Below, piece by piece: positions 45,602 through 54,279 of a stretch of DNA of 64,000 bases. The notes under the pieces are model-generated. The model did not search any database. It saw only the letters and a list, made by a program, of their open reading frames with translations, and was not told where the DNA came from. Made by a program: the position numbers and the translations under genes. The DNA lies in NCBI RefSeq assembly GCF_017310545.1, contig NZ_CP066203.1, forward strand, positions 1,364,001-1,428,000, written 5' to 3'. The stretch's first letter is position 1. Each line of letters starts with the position of its first letter. Source of the DNA: Methylacidimicrobium sp. B4. Its GTDB lineage: Bacteria; Verrucomicrobiota; Verrucomicrobiia; Methylacidiphilales; Methylacidiphilaceae.

Positions 45602-46768
45602 TTACGGGTTGGGGTTGAGATAGACCTTGCCGGTCATCCACTCGTCGTCGAGTTCGGCCAGCAGGGCGGAAATGAGCCGCAGGCACGATTCGGGATTGGG
45701 GAAGATGCTTGCCACCCGGGTGCGGCGTCTGAGTTCCCGGTTGATGCGCTCCAGGCCGTTGGTGGTGCGCAGCCGCACGCGGTGCTCGACAGGGAAGTCG
45801 AAGACGGTCAGGCTTTCTGGTATGGCTTCCTCAGCCCACTCCCCGAGCTTGGGATGCTCCGTGCGCCATTGCGCAAGCGCCTCCCGTAACAGCCGCTGGG
45901 CCTCGCTTCGATCCGGCGCATTGAAGATCGTGCGCAGCTGCCGGGCAACGGTCTTCTTCGCTTCTTGGCGCGTGACAAACTGACCGGCGTTTTGCTGCAG
46001 GTGGAACTGGCAGCGCTGCCAGGGCACGGAAGGCAACACTGCACGGCGCGCGGCCTTCAGTCCCGCGTGGTCGTCGGCAACGATGAGCTTGACCCCCTTC
46101 AATCCACGGGCAAGGAGGCTTTCCAGGAAGCGGCGCCAGTTGATCTCCGCTTCCGATGTAGCCACCTCGCAGCCCAGCACCCGGCGCTTGCCCGTTGCCT
46201 CGATACCCACTGCAATCAGTACCGCGCAATCGACGATCCGTCCTTCCAGGCGCACCTTCTCATAGCGGGCGTCCAGAAAGAGATAAGGCACCTCGCCCAA
46301 CGGGCGTTCCCGCCAGGCCTTGAGCCCTTCATCGAGTCTGGCGGCAGCGCGACTGACCTGGGCTGAAGAAAGCTTGATCTCCGGCCCCAAGAGCCGCTGC
46401 AACACGTCGATCACCCGCCGGGTGGAGACGCCCTGGACGTACATCTCGGCCAAGGCCAGATTCACCGCCTGATCGGTGCGGGTGCCTTTCTCGAGCGCAG
46501 AAGGATAGAAGTCGCCAGAACGCACTTGCGGTACCTCGAAGGTGAGCTCGCCCAGCTTGGTCAGCACCGTCTTGGGCTTATAACCGTTGGCCCAGTCGCG
46601 CCGGGCTGCGGTGCGCTCGTAGGGCCTGGCGCCGAGAAACTCGACCCGTTCAATTTTGGCCGCTTCATTCACCAAAATGCGCAAGGCTTCGCCTGCGCCA
46701 TCCAGCCCATGCTCGAGTAGCACCGCATAGGCTGCTTCCAAAGGGTTTGTTTCGACTCGCATTACCAT
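45602..46768 (-). CDS. IS256-family (mutator-type) transposase
   Basis: 388 residues, full length and uninterrupted. DDE residues are visible: first Asp in Y-L-F-L-D-A-R-Y-E-K-V, second in L-I-V-A-D-D-H-A-G-L, and the Glu in N-G-L-E-R-I-N-R-E-L-R-R-R. The W-Q-R-C-Q-F-H-L-Q-Q-N motif is also typical of the family. The start at 46768 has GGAG ten bases upstream; a second ATG lies two codons further. The protein looks functional. Confidence 0.93.
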   Translation of the reverse strand: MVMRVETNPLEAAYAVLLEHGLDGAGEALRILVNEAAKIERVEFLGARPYERTAARRDWANGYKPKTVLTKLGELTFEVPQVRSGDFYPSALEKGTRTDQAVNLALAEMYVQGVSTRRVIDVLQRLLGPEIKLSSAQVSRAAARLDEGLKAWRERPLGEVPYLFLDARYEKVRLEGRIVDCAVLIAVGIEATGKRRVLGCEVATSEAEINWRRFLESLLARGLKGVKLIVADDHAGLKAARRAVLPSVPWQRCQFHLQQNAGQFVTRQEAKKTVARQLRTIFNAPDRSEAQRLLREALAQWRTEHPKLGEWAEEAIPESLTVFDFPVEHRVRLRTTNGLERINRELRRRTRVASIFPNPESCLRLISALLAELDDEWMTGKVYLNPNP

Positions 46769-46841
46769 GATCGTTACGCTCCTTTGTCAAAGTCATGGCA
46801 TCATGATTGCGCTGGGCAAACCAGCCAGCCAGCGGCTGGAA

Positions 46842-46860
46842 GAGAATTTACAGAAAGGAC
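46842..46860. repeat. right terminal inverted repeat of the IS256-family element
   Basis: GAGAATTTACAGAAAGGAC is the inverted counterpart of the left end. The shared core is ATTTACAGAAAGGA. Confidence 0.7.
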
Positions 46861-46938
46861 GATACACAACTCGAGTAAGCGGCTTCGACGGCCAATCTGC
46901 CGCTTGTCTGCGCTCATCCGCTATGGCTCGTTTCCCTC

Positions 46939-47481
46939 ATGGGCAAACGATACGCACACCTCTCCACGGAGCTGATCGACTTCATCGTCGCGCAGAAGCT
47001 CTTCTTCGTAGCGACCGCGGCCGTGGAAGGCCGGATCAACCTTTCGCCCAAAGGCTTGGACACCTTCCGCGTCCTCTCCCCTTCTCAGGTGCTCTGGCTC
47101 AATCTGACGGGGAGCGGGAACGAGACGGCCGCTCATCTCCGGGAAGACGGACGGATCACGATCCTCTTCTGCGCCTTTGAGGGTCCTCCGCGCATCGTCC
47201 GCCTTTTCGGCCGGGGGCGGGCGATCCATCCACGCGATTCCGAGTGGGTCGCTCTCTCCCGACTCTTCCCCCCGTTTGCAGGGGCGCGTCAGATCATCGA
47301 CGTGAGTGTCGACCTGGTCACGACCTCCTGTGGCTTCGGCATTCCCTTCCTTCGGTATGAACGAGACCGGCCAACGCTTCCGGAGTGGGCGGAAGCCAGG
47401 GGGGAGGAAGGGATCCGCCGCTACTGGCACGAGAAGAACGCGCGCACGCTCGATGGAAAGCCGACGGGCATCGAGCCTTAG
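46939..47481 (+). CDS. pyridoxamine 5'-phosphate oxidase-like flavin-binding protein
   Basis: 180 residues of the split-barrel PNPOx-like superfamily. Its start M-G-K-R-Y-A-H-L-S-T-E-L and segments N-L-S-P-K-G-L-D-T-F-R, W-L-N-L-T-G-S-G-N-E-T-A-A-H and R-L-F-G-R-G-R-A are characteristic of a subgroup of unknown role. It likely binds FMN or a deazaflavin, perhaps F420. It lies 78 bases past the IS256 right end and converges with lptD, with seven bases between the stops. Confidence 0.78.
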   Translation: MGKRYAHLSTELIDFIVAQKLFFVATAAVEGRINLSPKGLDTFRVLSPSQVLWLNLTGSGNETAAHLREDGRITILFCAFEGPPRIVRLFGRGRAIHPRDSEWVALSRLFPPFAGARQIIDVSVDLVTTSCGFGIPFLRYERDRPTLPEWAEARGEEGIRRYWHEKNARTLDGKPTGIEP

Positions 47482-47488
47482 CCTTCGC

Positions 47489-49969
47489 CTACTGGCTGCC
47501 GAAACTGTAATTGGGCTTGAGCGACGGAAACGCCTTCAAGGTCGCCCCGATCGAACCCATGATGATCGACTGGGCTCCCGGAAAACTATAATCCTGGAAA
47601 TTGAACGAAACCATCCAGTCCCCCAGATCCCGATAGATCGAGATCGTCTTCATGATCACCGCGCCAACTTCGCTCATGTACAACAAACTCCCGCTCACCT
47701 GCCAATTCTCATTGATCCTCCAGAAATCCGACAGGTAGATGCTGCTCTGTATGTTGGGAGAAATTTGCGCCAGGATCGGCGGCAAGTTATTGATCGGGAG
47801 ATACCCGCCGCCGATCTGCTGAACCGGAAAAAAGCTGCTCGGAATGGTCACATGATTCAGGTACTGGTAGCCGACCGTGATCATGTTCGATTTGTGAAAG
47901 TTCCAGGACACGCTGTTGTTGATATTGGTAAAGCCTTGGTCATACGTCGGTAGTGCCAGATCGGCGTGGTACATCAACCAGGGGACGGGCCTGAAGTCGA
48001 AGGTGCCATAGACCTCGTTCACCGTATCGGTCGTCGGCATGAGAAGGGTGTTGTATTTCCGGTCCCAGTTCGCATCCGTGAAGAGGGTCAGCTCCGCCAG
48101 ATCGTAGTTCTGGCCGTTGCGCTTGGTCTGAATCCGCTGGGTCATCCCCGCGCGCAGGTAGGTCATGCCAAAAAAAGAGTCGACCGATGGATAGTCGATC
48201 GGATTGATGAGCGAAGGCGTAATCGTCGGCATGAGGCTGTCAAATCCCAGGATGTCGTAGGGATTGCCGTAGGGGTTCGGAATATACTGGAAGGTGGCAA
48301 AGGGCTGAATCACGTGGCGCAAGCCATGGATCCCCAAGGCTTCGTTTTCCACGTCACTCCAGGTCTTCGACAGCTTGAACGATGCATCCAGGCCTGCGAT
48401 GAGCAAGCCACGATCGAAGGTGAGCTGCGATTGGTTCATCAGTGGCATCGGCGCATTGAACGCGTTGCCGTAGACGTTCTGATCCGACCAGTAGGTTCCC
48501 TCGACGCCCAGACGGGGGGTGAGGGAAAGCCAATGGAAATACTCCCTCGGGTAGGAGATCTGCTGCAAGGTGTCCCAGCGCCAGCCCCCATAGTTGCTGA
48601 GGAGGTAGGCGTTCCCCAGCCCCTGCTGCTGATAAAACCGATTCAGCGGGAACCAGGGGTAGTACATCCCGAAGAGATTCCCGGTCAGCGGATTCAAGTT
48701 GGAGAACTGCTGTTCGAAGTTGACCATGCTCCAGCGGCTTTCGTAAGCGATCGGGCTATGGAAGATCTTCGCGCGATTCGTTTCGAAGTCGAGCTCTGGC
48801 AGACGGTTGAGCCCGTTGAAGAAGGACATCAGGTTATCTTGGACGAGGAGGTCGAGCGTGAAGCCGGTATGATAGTAGTTGAGCCAGACTACGTCGTTTG
48901 GCTGCCGATTGTAGGGATAGAGTCCGTAAAAAAAGTCCTCCATGATATAAGGATCAGTCCAATAGTTTAAATCGGTTGTCAGCGTGAGATCCTGGCCGAG
49001 CTCGTACCGCTGCTGCAGGCTCGCCATCAGTCGATTGGGGCCCACGTCGTAGCGAGGGAGCGAGGAGTAGTTGAGCAGATAGCCGTAGTCGTAAGGCAAG
49101 CCGAAGAAGCGCAAATCCGCATAGCCGTTCTTGGGCCGAAACCGAGCGAGGCCGCCGAGCCCGATGCCACGGTCTTGATAGTAGGTCAAGTTGAACCGCG
49201 CGGAGAGCTCCTGGTTAAATTTCCACGTGTATAGGATGGAGGCAAACCAGCCCCAGTAGGCATTGTCTCCGGCCGTAAAAAAGATGGTTTCCGAGTCGCT
49301 GTCGAGCGATTGGCTGACGGCGGGAAGCCAGAGGATCGGAACATGGCTTACGTAAATGACGACGTCACGCATGACAACCCGGTCCCCGGAATAGATATCC
49401 ATCGTCCGGGACTTTACCTGGAGCGAGGGATGCTCTCGATTCTGCACCGTGTACATGCCGTGATCGACGTGATAATGATCGGCTTCCGGTGTCGTGAGCT
49501 TTTCCCCACTCGCCAGAAGCGGAAGGTCGACCGAGCCCCAGTCGTTCGCCGTAATCGCCTTGGTATCGATGTTGAAAACCATGTGTGCGGCTCGGAAGAT
49601 CTTTTCGCCCGTGTAGACACGGACGTTCCCGTCGGCGAAGATGTTGCGCGTCCGGTTATCGAAGCTGACCCGATCGGCGTAGAGAGTGGTCTCTCCGTAA
49701 TGGACGACCGCATTCCCCACCGCGGTCGCAATTCCCCCGACAAAGTGGGTCTCCTGGGCGTTGATTTCGACCGGCACCTGGCCGGGAGGGCTGTTCGGAT
49801 CGGTCGCCGGGAGAGCCGGGGCAGAGCAGGGGAGCTCCCCGAGCCAGATCGAGAGGAGAAGAAGGAGCCAAGCCGACGCGGTCCGGAGAGAAATTCCTCG
49901 CCAGAACGGGGAAGAATGGATTCCACCCCGCTCCACGGGCGATTGCCTCTGGGCTCGCATGGCTGCCAT
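47489..49969 (-). CDS. lptD: LptD-like LPS assembly outer-membrane protein
   Basis: 826 residues from the ATG at 49969. A signal or anchor segment (about residues 30-50) is followed by an OstA/LptA-like beta-jellyroll (V-E-I-N-A-Q-E-T-H-F, L-Y-A-D-R-V-S-F-D, A-D-G-N-V-R-V). The remaining about 650 residues are an aromatic-rich beta-barrel. LptD inserts LPS into the outer leaflet. Few cysteines occur, so the LptD disulfide bridges of Escherichia coli are not conserved. The final residues are F-G-S-Q, without a terminal aromatic. It is last in a deoxysugar operon. Confidence 0.82.
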   Translation of the reverse strand: MAAMRAQRQSPVERGGIHSSPFWRGISLRTASAWLLLLLSIWLGELPCSAPALPATDPNSPPGQVPVEINAQETHFVGGIATAVGNAVVHYGETTLYADRVSFDNRTRNIFADGNVRVYTGEKIFRAAHMVFNIDTKAITANDWGSVDLPLLASGEKLTTPEADHYHVDHGMYTVQNREHPSLQVKSRTMDIYSGDRVVMRDVVIYVSHVPILWLPAVSQSLDSDSETIFFTAGDNAYWGWFASILYTWKFNQELSARFNLTYYQDRGIGLGGLARFRPKNGYADLRFFGLPYDYGYLLNYSSLPRYDVGPNRLMASLQQRYELGQDLTLTTDLNYWTDPYIMEDFFYGLYPYNRQPNDVVWLNYYHTGFTLDLLVQDNLMSFFNGLNRLPELDFETNRAKIFHSPIAYESRWSMVNFEQQFSNLNPLTGNLFGMYYPWFPLNRFYQQQGLGNAYLLSNYGGWRWDTLQQISYPREYFHWLSLTPRLGVEGTYWSDQNVYGNAFNAPMPLMNQSQLTFDRGLLIAGLDASFKLSKTWSDVENEALGIHGLRHVIQPFATFQYIPNPYGNPYDILGFDSLMPTITPSLINPIDYPSVDSFFGMTYLRAGMTQRIQTKRNGQNYDLAELTLFTDANWDRKYNTLLMPTTDTVNEVYGTFDFRPVPWLMYHADLALPTYDQGFTNINNSVSWNFHKSNMITVGYQYLNHVTIPSSFFPVQQIGGGYLPINNLPPILAQISPNIQSSIYLSDFWRINENWQVSGSLLYMSEVGAVIMKTISIYRDLGDWMVSFNFQDYSFPGAQSIIMGSIGATLKAFPSLKPNYSFGSQ

Positions 49970-50021
49970 CGGTGCTCTTCCCTCTCGCGAAAGGCCGGAA
50001 GCGACGGGCGCCACTCCGCTT

Positions 50022-51215
50022 CTACGCCGTCCTGACCGGGCGCAAGGCAAAACGAACGATGAGATCGACCACGCGGCGGATCTCGTCGGGCGTCAGGCCG
50101 GGAAAGATCGGAAGGGCGAGCGACTCACGGGCGAGAAGCTCGGCCACCGGAAGCTCCTCGACTTCTCGCTCCTTGTCAAGAAAACAGGGCTGCCGATGGA
50201 GCGGCAAGGGATAGTAGACCTCCGTCTGCACCCCTTCTTCCGAGAGGAACTGGCGAAGGCCGTCCCGGTCCGCCGGATAGCGGATCACGTATTGGTTCCA
50301 GGTGTGCTCGCCCCGAGCGTTGCGCGGTAAGAGAACCGGGTATCCACCCCTCGGGGCCGCCGTCTCCTCCTCGTGGCAGCAGCAGGGATCGGGACAAGGG
50401 GCGGCCGCACCGCTCCTCAGAAACGCCTCCTCATAAAGGGCGGCATTCCTCCGGCGCATCTCCAGCGCAGCGCCGACGTTCGGCAGTCGCGCCCGAAGAA
50501 ACGCCGCTTGCAAGGCATCGATGCGAAAGTTCCCTCCGATCCATTCGTGCCGATACTTGACGCGGGAGCCGTGAACGCGGAGGGCGCGGATCTTTTCGGC
50601 GAGCGCTTCGTCCCGCGTCGTGACAAGGCCCGCGTCGCCCAAGGCCCCCAGGTTTTTCGTCGGAAAGAACGAAAAGCAGCCCAAGAGTCCTCTTCCGCCC
50701 ACCGGTGCGCCTTCGGAGCGGGCCCCAAAGGCTTGCGCCGCATCCTCGATCAGCGCCATGCCGGTTTCCTGGCTCAGCCCAAGCAGCGGGTTCATCGCCG
50801 CCGGCTGGCCGAAAAGATGGACCGGAATCATCGCCCGGGTCTTCGGAGTCCGCTTCCGCACGACCTCCTGCGGAGAGAGATTCCAGCAGCCAGGGCAGGA
50901 GTCGGCAAAGACAGGCTTCGCCCCCGTCCGGGCGATCGAGCCCGCCGTGGCAAAAAAGGTGTAGGCCGGACAGATGACCTCATCGCCGGGACCAATCCCC
51001 AGAGCCGCGAGCGAGAGGAGCAGCGCGTCAGTGCCAGAGGAGACCCCGATCGCATGTGTCACGCCCAGAAAATCCGCGCACTCCCTCTCAAAGGAGGCCA
51101 CCTCCTCTCCCAGGATGAACTGTCCGCTTCCGAGCACGCGGTGAAAGGCTTCTGCCAGCCGCGCTCTTTCTTCCGGAGCGGTCCGTCCGAAGTCGAGCAA
51201 AGGAATTCTCCTCAT
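50022..51215 (-). CDS. DegT/DnrJ/EryC1 sugar aminotransferase
   Basis: 397 residues. The PLP lysine is in F-F-P-T-K-N-L-G-A-L-G-D-A-G, with E-D-A-A-Q-A-F-G and G-T-D-A-L-L-L-S-L upstream. It transfers an amino group to a keto-sugar nucleotide for LPS or polysaccharide. An odd insertion P-C-P-D-P-C-C-C-H-E-E-E sits around residue 275, where relatives have a short loop; the clustered Cys and His could bind metal. The start overlaps the rmlA stop (ATGA), and lptD follows after 52 bases. Confidence 0.88.
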   Translation of the reverse strand: MRRIPLLDFGRTAPEERARLAEAFHRVLGSGQFILGEEVASFERECADFLGVTHAIGVSSGTDALLLSLAALGIGPGDEVICPAYTFFATAGSIARTGAKPVFADSCPGCWNLSPQEVVRKRTPKTRAMIPVHLFGQPAAMNPLLGLSQETGMALIEDAAQAFGARSEGAPVGGRGLLGCFSFFPTKNLGALGDAGLVTTRDEALAEKIRALRVHGSRVKYRHEWIGGNFRIDALQAAFLRARLPNVGAALEMRRRNAALYEEAFLRSGAAAPCPDPCCCHEEETAAPRGGYPVLLPRNARGEHTWNQYVIRYPADRDGLRQFLSEEGVQTEVYYPLPLHRQPCFLDKEREVEELPVAELLARESLALPIFPGLTPDEIRRVVDLIVRFALRPVRTA

Positions 51216-52114
51216 AAAGACCCCGCAGCTGTCCGATCTTCTTCCTCCACGAGCTTCCGGAGATAGTCCCCGTAGGCCGAGCTCCCCATCCGCCCGGCTT
51301 GGGCAAGCACGGCTTCGCGGTCAATCCACCCCTTGCTCCAAGCGATCTCCTCCAGGCAGGCGATCTTCAATCCCTGCCGGTGCTCGATCGCCCGGACGAA
51401 GGCGCTCGCATCGGCGAGCGCATCGTGGGTTCCCGTGTCGAGCCAGGCGATCCCTCGGCCCAGTTGCTCCACCCGGAGGGTTCCTTCCGCCAGGTAGCGG
51501 CGGTTGAGATCCGTGATCTCGAGCTCCCCCCGAGCCGAAGGGAGAAGGGAGCGGGCAAATTCCGACGCTCTTCCGTCATAAAAGTAGAGGCCGGGAATCG
51601 CATAGGCCGACTTGGGCCGCTTGGGCTTTTCCTCCAGCGAGAGCACCCGGCCGCTCTCGTCGAACTCGACGACGCCATAAGCGGTGGGATCCGAAACCCG
51701 ATAGGCGAAGATCGTCGCTCCCTCGGAAGCCGCAGAGATCCGGCCAAGGGTCCCGCTCAGGCTGTGCCCATAGAGAAGATTGTCTCCGAGCACGAGGCAG
51801 GAGGGTCGCCCTGCCAGGAACTTCTCCCCGATCACAAAGGCCTGCGCCAGCCCTTCCGGGCGCGGCTGCTCCGCGTAGGAGAAGCGGAGGCCGAGCGCCG
51901 CTCCGTCCCCCAGGAGCCGCTCAAAGAGAGGCCGATCGTGCGGAGTCGAGATGATCAAGATCTCGCGAATGTCGGCGAGCAGGAGAACCGACAGGGCATA
52001 GTGGATCATCGGCTTGTCGTAGATCGTCAAGAGCTGCTTGCTTACGGAAAGGGTGGCTGGATAGAGACGCGTCCCGAGCCCCCCGGCGAGTACGATGCCT
52101 CTTCGCTCTCCCAT
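51212..52114 (-). CDS. rmlA: glucose-1-phosphate thymidylyltransferase
   Basis: 300 residues. Nucleotide-binding G-G-L-G-T-R-L-Y-P-A-T, Y-D-K-P-M-I-H-Y and L-G-D-N-L-L-Y-G are diagnostic of RmlA. It makes dTDP-glucose, the first step to dTDP-rhamnose and amino-deoxysugars. The start at 52114 is one base after the rmlB stop, and its stop overlaps the DegT gene. Long open frame upstream of the start is a shadow of rmlB. Confidence 0.93.
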   Translation of the reverse strand: MGERRGIVLAGGLGTRLYPATLSVSKQLLTIYDKPMIHYALSVLLLADIREILIISTPHDRPLFERLLGDGAALGLRFSYAEQPRPEGLAQAFVIGEKFLAGRPSCLVLGDNLLYGHSLSGTLGRISAASEGATIFAYRVSDPTAYGVVEFDESGRVLSLEEKPKRPKSAYAIPGLYFYDGRASEFARSLLPSARGELEITDLNRRYLAEGTLRVEQLGRGIAWLDTGTHDALADASAFVRAIEHRQGLKIACLEEIAWSKGWIDREAVLAQAGRMGSSAYGDYLRKLVEEEDRTAAGSL

Positions 52115-52115
52115 A

Positions 52116-53192
52116 TCAGCCTCGAAGGACTCCCAGCCGCTCCCGCCCAAAACCGTCCCTCCGGACCCCCTCGCACCAAGCCCCATTCTCCCGGTACCAT
52201 GCGATCGTTTTGCGAAGCCCGTCTTCCAGGGTTTCTTGCGGCTTCCAGCCCAGCTGTTGCCGGATCTTGCTCGAATCGACCTCGTAGCGGAAGTCATGTC
52301 CAGGACGGTCGCTCACGTAGGTGATCCGGTCGCGGTAGGATCGATCCGAGCGGAGGGGCTGGATCTCGCCCATCAGATCGCAGAGCTGTTCCACGAGCTC
52401 CCGGTTCGAGCAGCTGGCGCCGCTGCCGATATGGTAGGTTTCTCCGGGCTTTCCCCGGAGGAGCACCTCGCGGAGAGCCCGGCAGTGATCCTCGACGTAG
52501 AGCCAGTCCCGCCGATTGCGGCCATCCCCGTAGACCGGAAGCGGCTTTTCCTCCAAGAGGTTGAGGATCATGAGCGGAATCATCTTCTCCGGGAACTGCC
52601 GGGGCCCGTAGTTGTTCGAGCAGTGGGTCACCATGGCGGGGAAGCCGAAGGTCTTGGCGTAGGCCCGCACGAAATGGTCCGACGCCGCCTTCGACGCGGA
52701 GTAAGGGCTCGATGGGTCGTATGGGGCTCCCTCCCGGGTCGGCGCTTCCTCCCGATCGAGCGACCCGTAGACTTCGTCGGTGGAGACATGGAGAAAGCGA
52801 AAGCGCTCCCGTTCTTTCCCTCGGAGCTCCCGCCAGTAGCTCCACGCCGATTCGAGGAGGCGCCAGGATCCGACGACATTGGTGTCGACGAAGGGCTCTG
52901 CGCTCTCGATCGACCGATCGACATGGGTTTCGGCCGCAAAGTGGACGATGGCTTCGATCCGATTCTCCCGCAAGAGATGGCCGACGAGCGCTCGATCCCC
53001 AATCTCGCCCTGCACGAACTCATGGCTTGCATCGGGGAGACCGGTCAGGTTCTCCCTTCTTCCCGCGTAAGCGAGCTTGTCGAGCGTCACCGCCCTCTCC
53101 GGTCGCGGTCCCTCCTGAAAAAGAAGATGGAGGAAGTTCGACCCGATGAATCCGGCCCCACCCGTTACCAGCCAACGACCCGTTTGCTCCAT
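52116..53192 (-). CDS. rmlB: dTDP-glucose 4,6-dehydratase
   Basis: 358 residues of the extended SDR family. NAD-binding G-G-A-G-F-I-G-S-N, H-F-A-A-E-T-H-V-D-R-S-I, and the catalytic S-T-D-E-V-Y-G and Y-S-A-S-K motifs are all present. It converts dTDP-glucose to the 4-keto-6-deoxy intermediate. The start at 53192 leaves 16 bases after the stop of the epimerase/reductase gene. Confidence 0.95.
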   Translation of the reverse strand: MEQTGRWLVTGGAGFIGSNFLHLLFQEGPRPERAVTLDKLAYAGRRENLTGLPDASHEFVQGEIGDRALVGHLLRENRIEAIVHFAAETHVDRSIESAEPFVDTNVVGSWRLLESAWSYWRELRGKERERFRFLHVSTDEVYGSLDREEAPTREGAPYDPSSPYSASKAASDHFVRAYAKTFGFPAMVTHCSNNYGPRQFPEKMIPLMILNLLEEKPLPVYGDGRNRRDWLYVEDHCRALREVLLRGKPGETYHIGSGASCSNRELVEQLCDLMGEIQPLRSDRSYRDRITYVSDRPGHDFRYEVDSSKIRQQLGWKPQETLEDGLRKTIAWYRENGAWCEGVRRDGFGRERLGVLRG

Positions 53193-53208
53193 CACCGGTC
53201 TTTTCTCC

Positions 53209-54123
53209 CTACGTCGCCGCCTCGGGCTGCCACTGGTTCCACGCGCGCGCCACCGCTTCGTGAACCTCTTCCAGAACAATCCCGAGGCTCAGGAGCTTCG
53301 CGCTATCGAGCACGCAATTGGAGCGCGGGGCGCGCGTCACCTTTCGGAACTCTTCCTCACCCGAAAAAAAGACGAAGCGCTTGCCCGCGGCGACCAGCTT
53401 CCGGCCGAAGGGAGAGTCCTTCAGCAGTTCGATGACCTCGCGCGTCGTCACCGACCCCGGGTTGACGACATTGTAGATCCCGAAGGGGGCGCGCCTCTCC
53501 CAGCATTCGAAGGCCGCCCGAACGAAGTCGTCGAGCTGCGAGAGCGAGTTGCGGGCGTCGAGGAGCCGGTCGTAGCGCAGTAGCTTGGTCAGATAGTTCT
53601 TGGATGAATCTACCTCGCTAAAAGGAATGCGGAGCCTCCAGAGATAGCAGCTCCCGGCGTCCGCCAGGATTTCTTCCCCAAGCGCCTTGGTTCCGCTGTA
53701 GAAGCTGCCGTTGTTGGTTCGGAAGCAGAAGTTGGGGGGATCCTCTTCCCGGAAACCGAGCCGCTCCCCATTCGGCCCGGCCCCCCGATCGCCCGTGTAG
53801 AGACAGCCCGAGGAGACATGGCCCCAGGGAAGCCCCCGCTCCGCGCAAACGCGCGCCAGAACTCCGGGAAGAACCGCGTTCCCCAGGAGACATTCGTCCT
53901 TATGGTCCTCGCACGCATCGACATTGGGTCGGCCCGTATATCCGGCTGCGTTGATGAGGAAGGTCGGCTTGACCTCGTCGAGAAGGCGGGCGATGGATTC
54001 GGGGTGCAGCAGGCCGACTTCCTTGCGGGAAGGTGCGACGCAGGGGAGCTCCCGGCGGCGAAGATACCGCTGGAAGGCGCTTCCCACATATCCCGAACCA
54101 CCAAAGAGCACGATCCGGTCCAA
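53209..54123 (-). CDS. NRS/ER-like 4-keto-rhamnose 3,5-epimerase/4-reductase (RmlD-type SDR)
   Basis: 304 residues from a TTG at 54123 with a strong AGGAGG site ten bases upstream. It is an SDR protein with G-G-S-G-Y-V-G-S and Y-S-G-T-K. Its detailed pattern (I-N-A-A-G-Y-T-G-R-P-N-V-D-A-C-E, G-F-R-E-E-D-P-P-N-F, G-S-F-Y-S-G-T-K, A-P-R-S-N-C-V-L-D) is closer to the plant and mimivirus bifunctional NRS/ER enzyme than to ordinary RmlD. That enzyme performs both 3,5-epimerisation and reduction, which would explain why no rmlC is found in this operon. It is the first gene of the five-gene minus-strand operon. Confidence 0.75.
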   Translation of the reverse strand: MDRIVLFGGSGYVGSAFQRYLRRRELPCVAPSRKEVGLLHPESIARLLDEVKPTFLINAAGYTGRPNVDACEDHKDECLLGNAVLPGVLARVCAERGLPWGHVSSGCLYTGDRGAGPNGERLGFREEDPPNFCFRTNNGSFYSGTKALGEEILADAGSCYLWRLRIPFSEVDSSKNYLTKLLRYDRLLDARNSLSQLDDFVRAAFECWERRAPFGIYNVVNPGSVTTREVIELLKDSPFGRKLVAAGKRFVFFSGEEEFRKVTRAPRSNCVLDSAKLLSLGIVLEEVHEAVARAWNQWQPEAAT

Positions 54124-54233
54124 TGTCGTCTTTCCTCCTGATCTTCCGGCAGCCTGAGCCAGGCCGCCATCGACGGCGGATCATTCTCTCCAAGAGCGCT
54201 CCTCCACGCAAGCAGCCATCGCTGAGGAAGGAA

Positions 54234-54262
54234 TTGCCTCCTCTGGCTAAATCGCTTATCTC
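54234..54262 (+). promoter_or_regulatory. possible ychF promoter
   Basis: TTGCCT (54234-54239) and TATCTC (54257-54262) are 17 bases apart, 17 bases before the ATG at 54280. The -10 box is imperfect. Confidence 0.35.
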
Positions 54263-54279
54263 ATAGAGCAGCAAACGGT

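Larger units (their letters stand above)
45559..46860 (-). mobile_element. IS256-family insertion sequence
   Basis: About 1.3 kb bounded by imperfect inverted repeats sharing TCTGTAAATT, with one transposase gene filling most of it. Matching ATCATGATGCC segments recur inside both ends. I see no convincing 8-9 base target duplication, so the copy may be old or rearranged at one side. It separates the UPF0173 hydrolase gene from the PNPOx-like gene. Confidence 0.85.

Noticed and set aside
47966-48970. 334-codon plus-strand open frame opposite lptD
   Set aside because: Antisense to the aromatic-rich barrel; no recognised domain.
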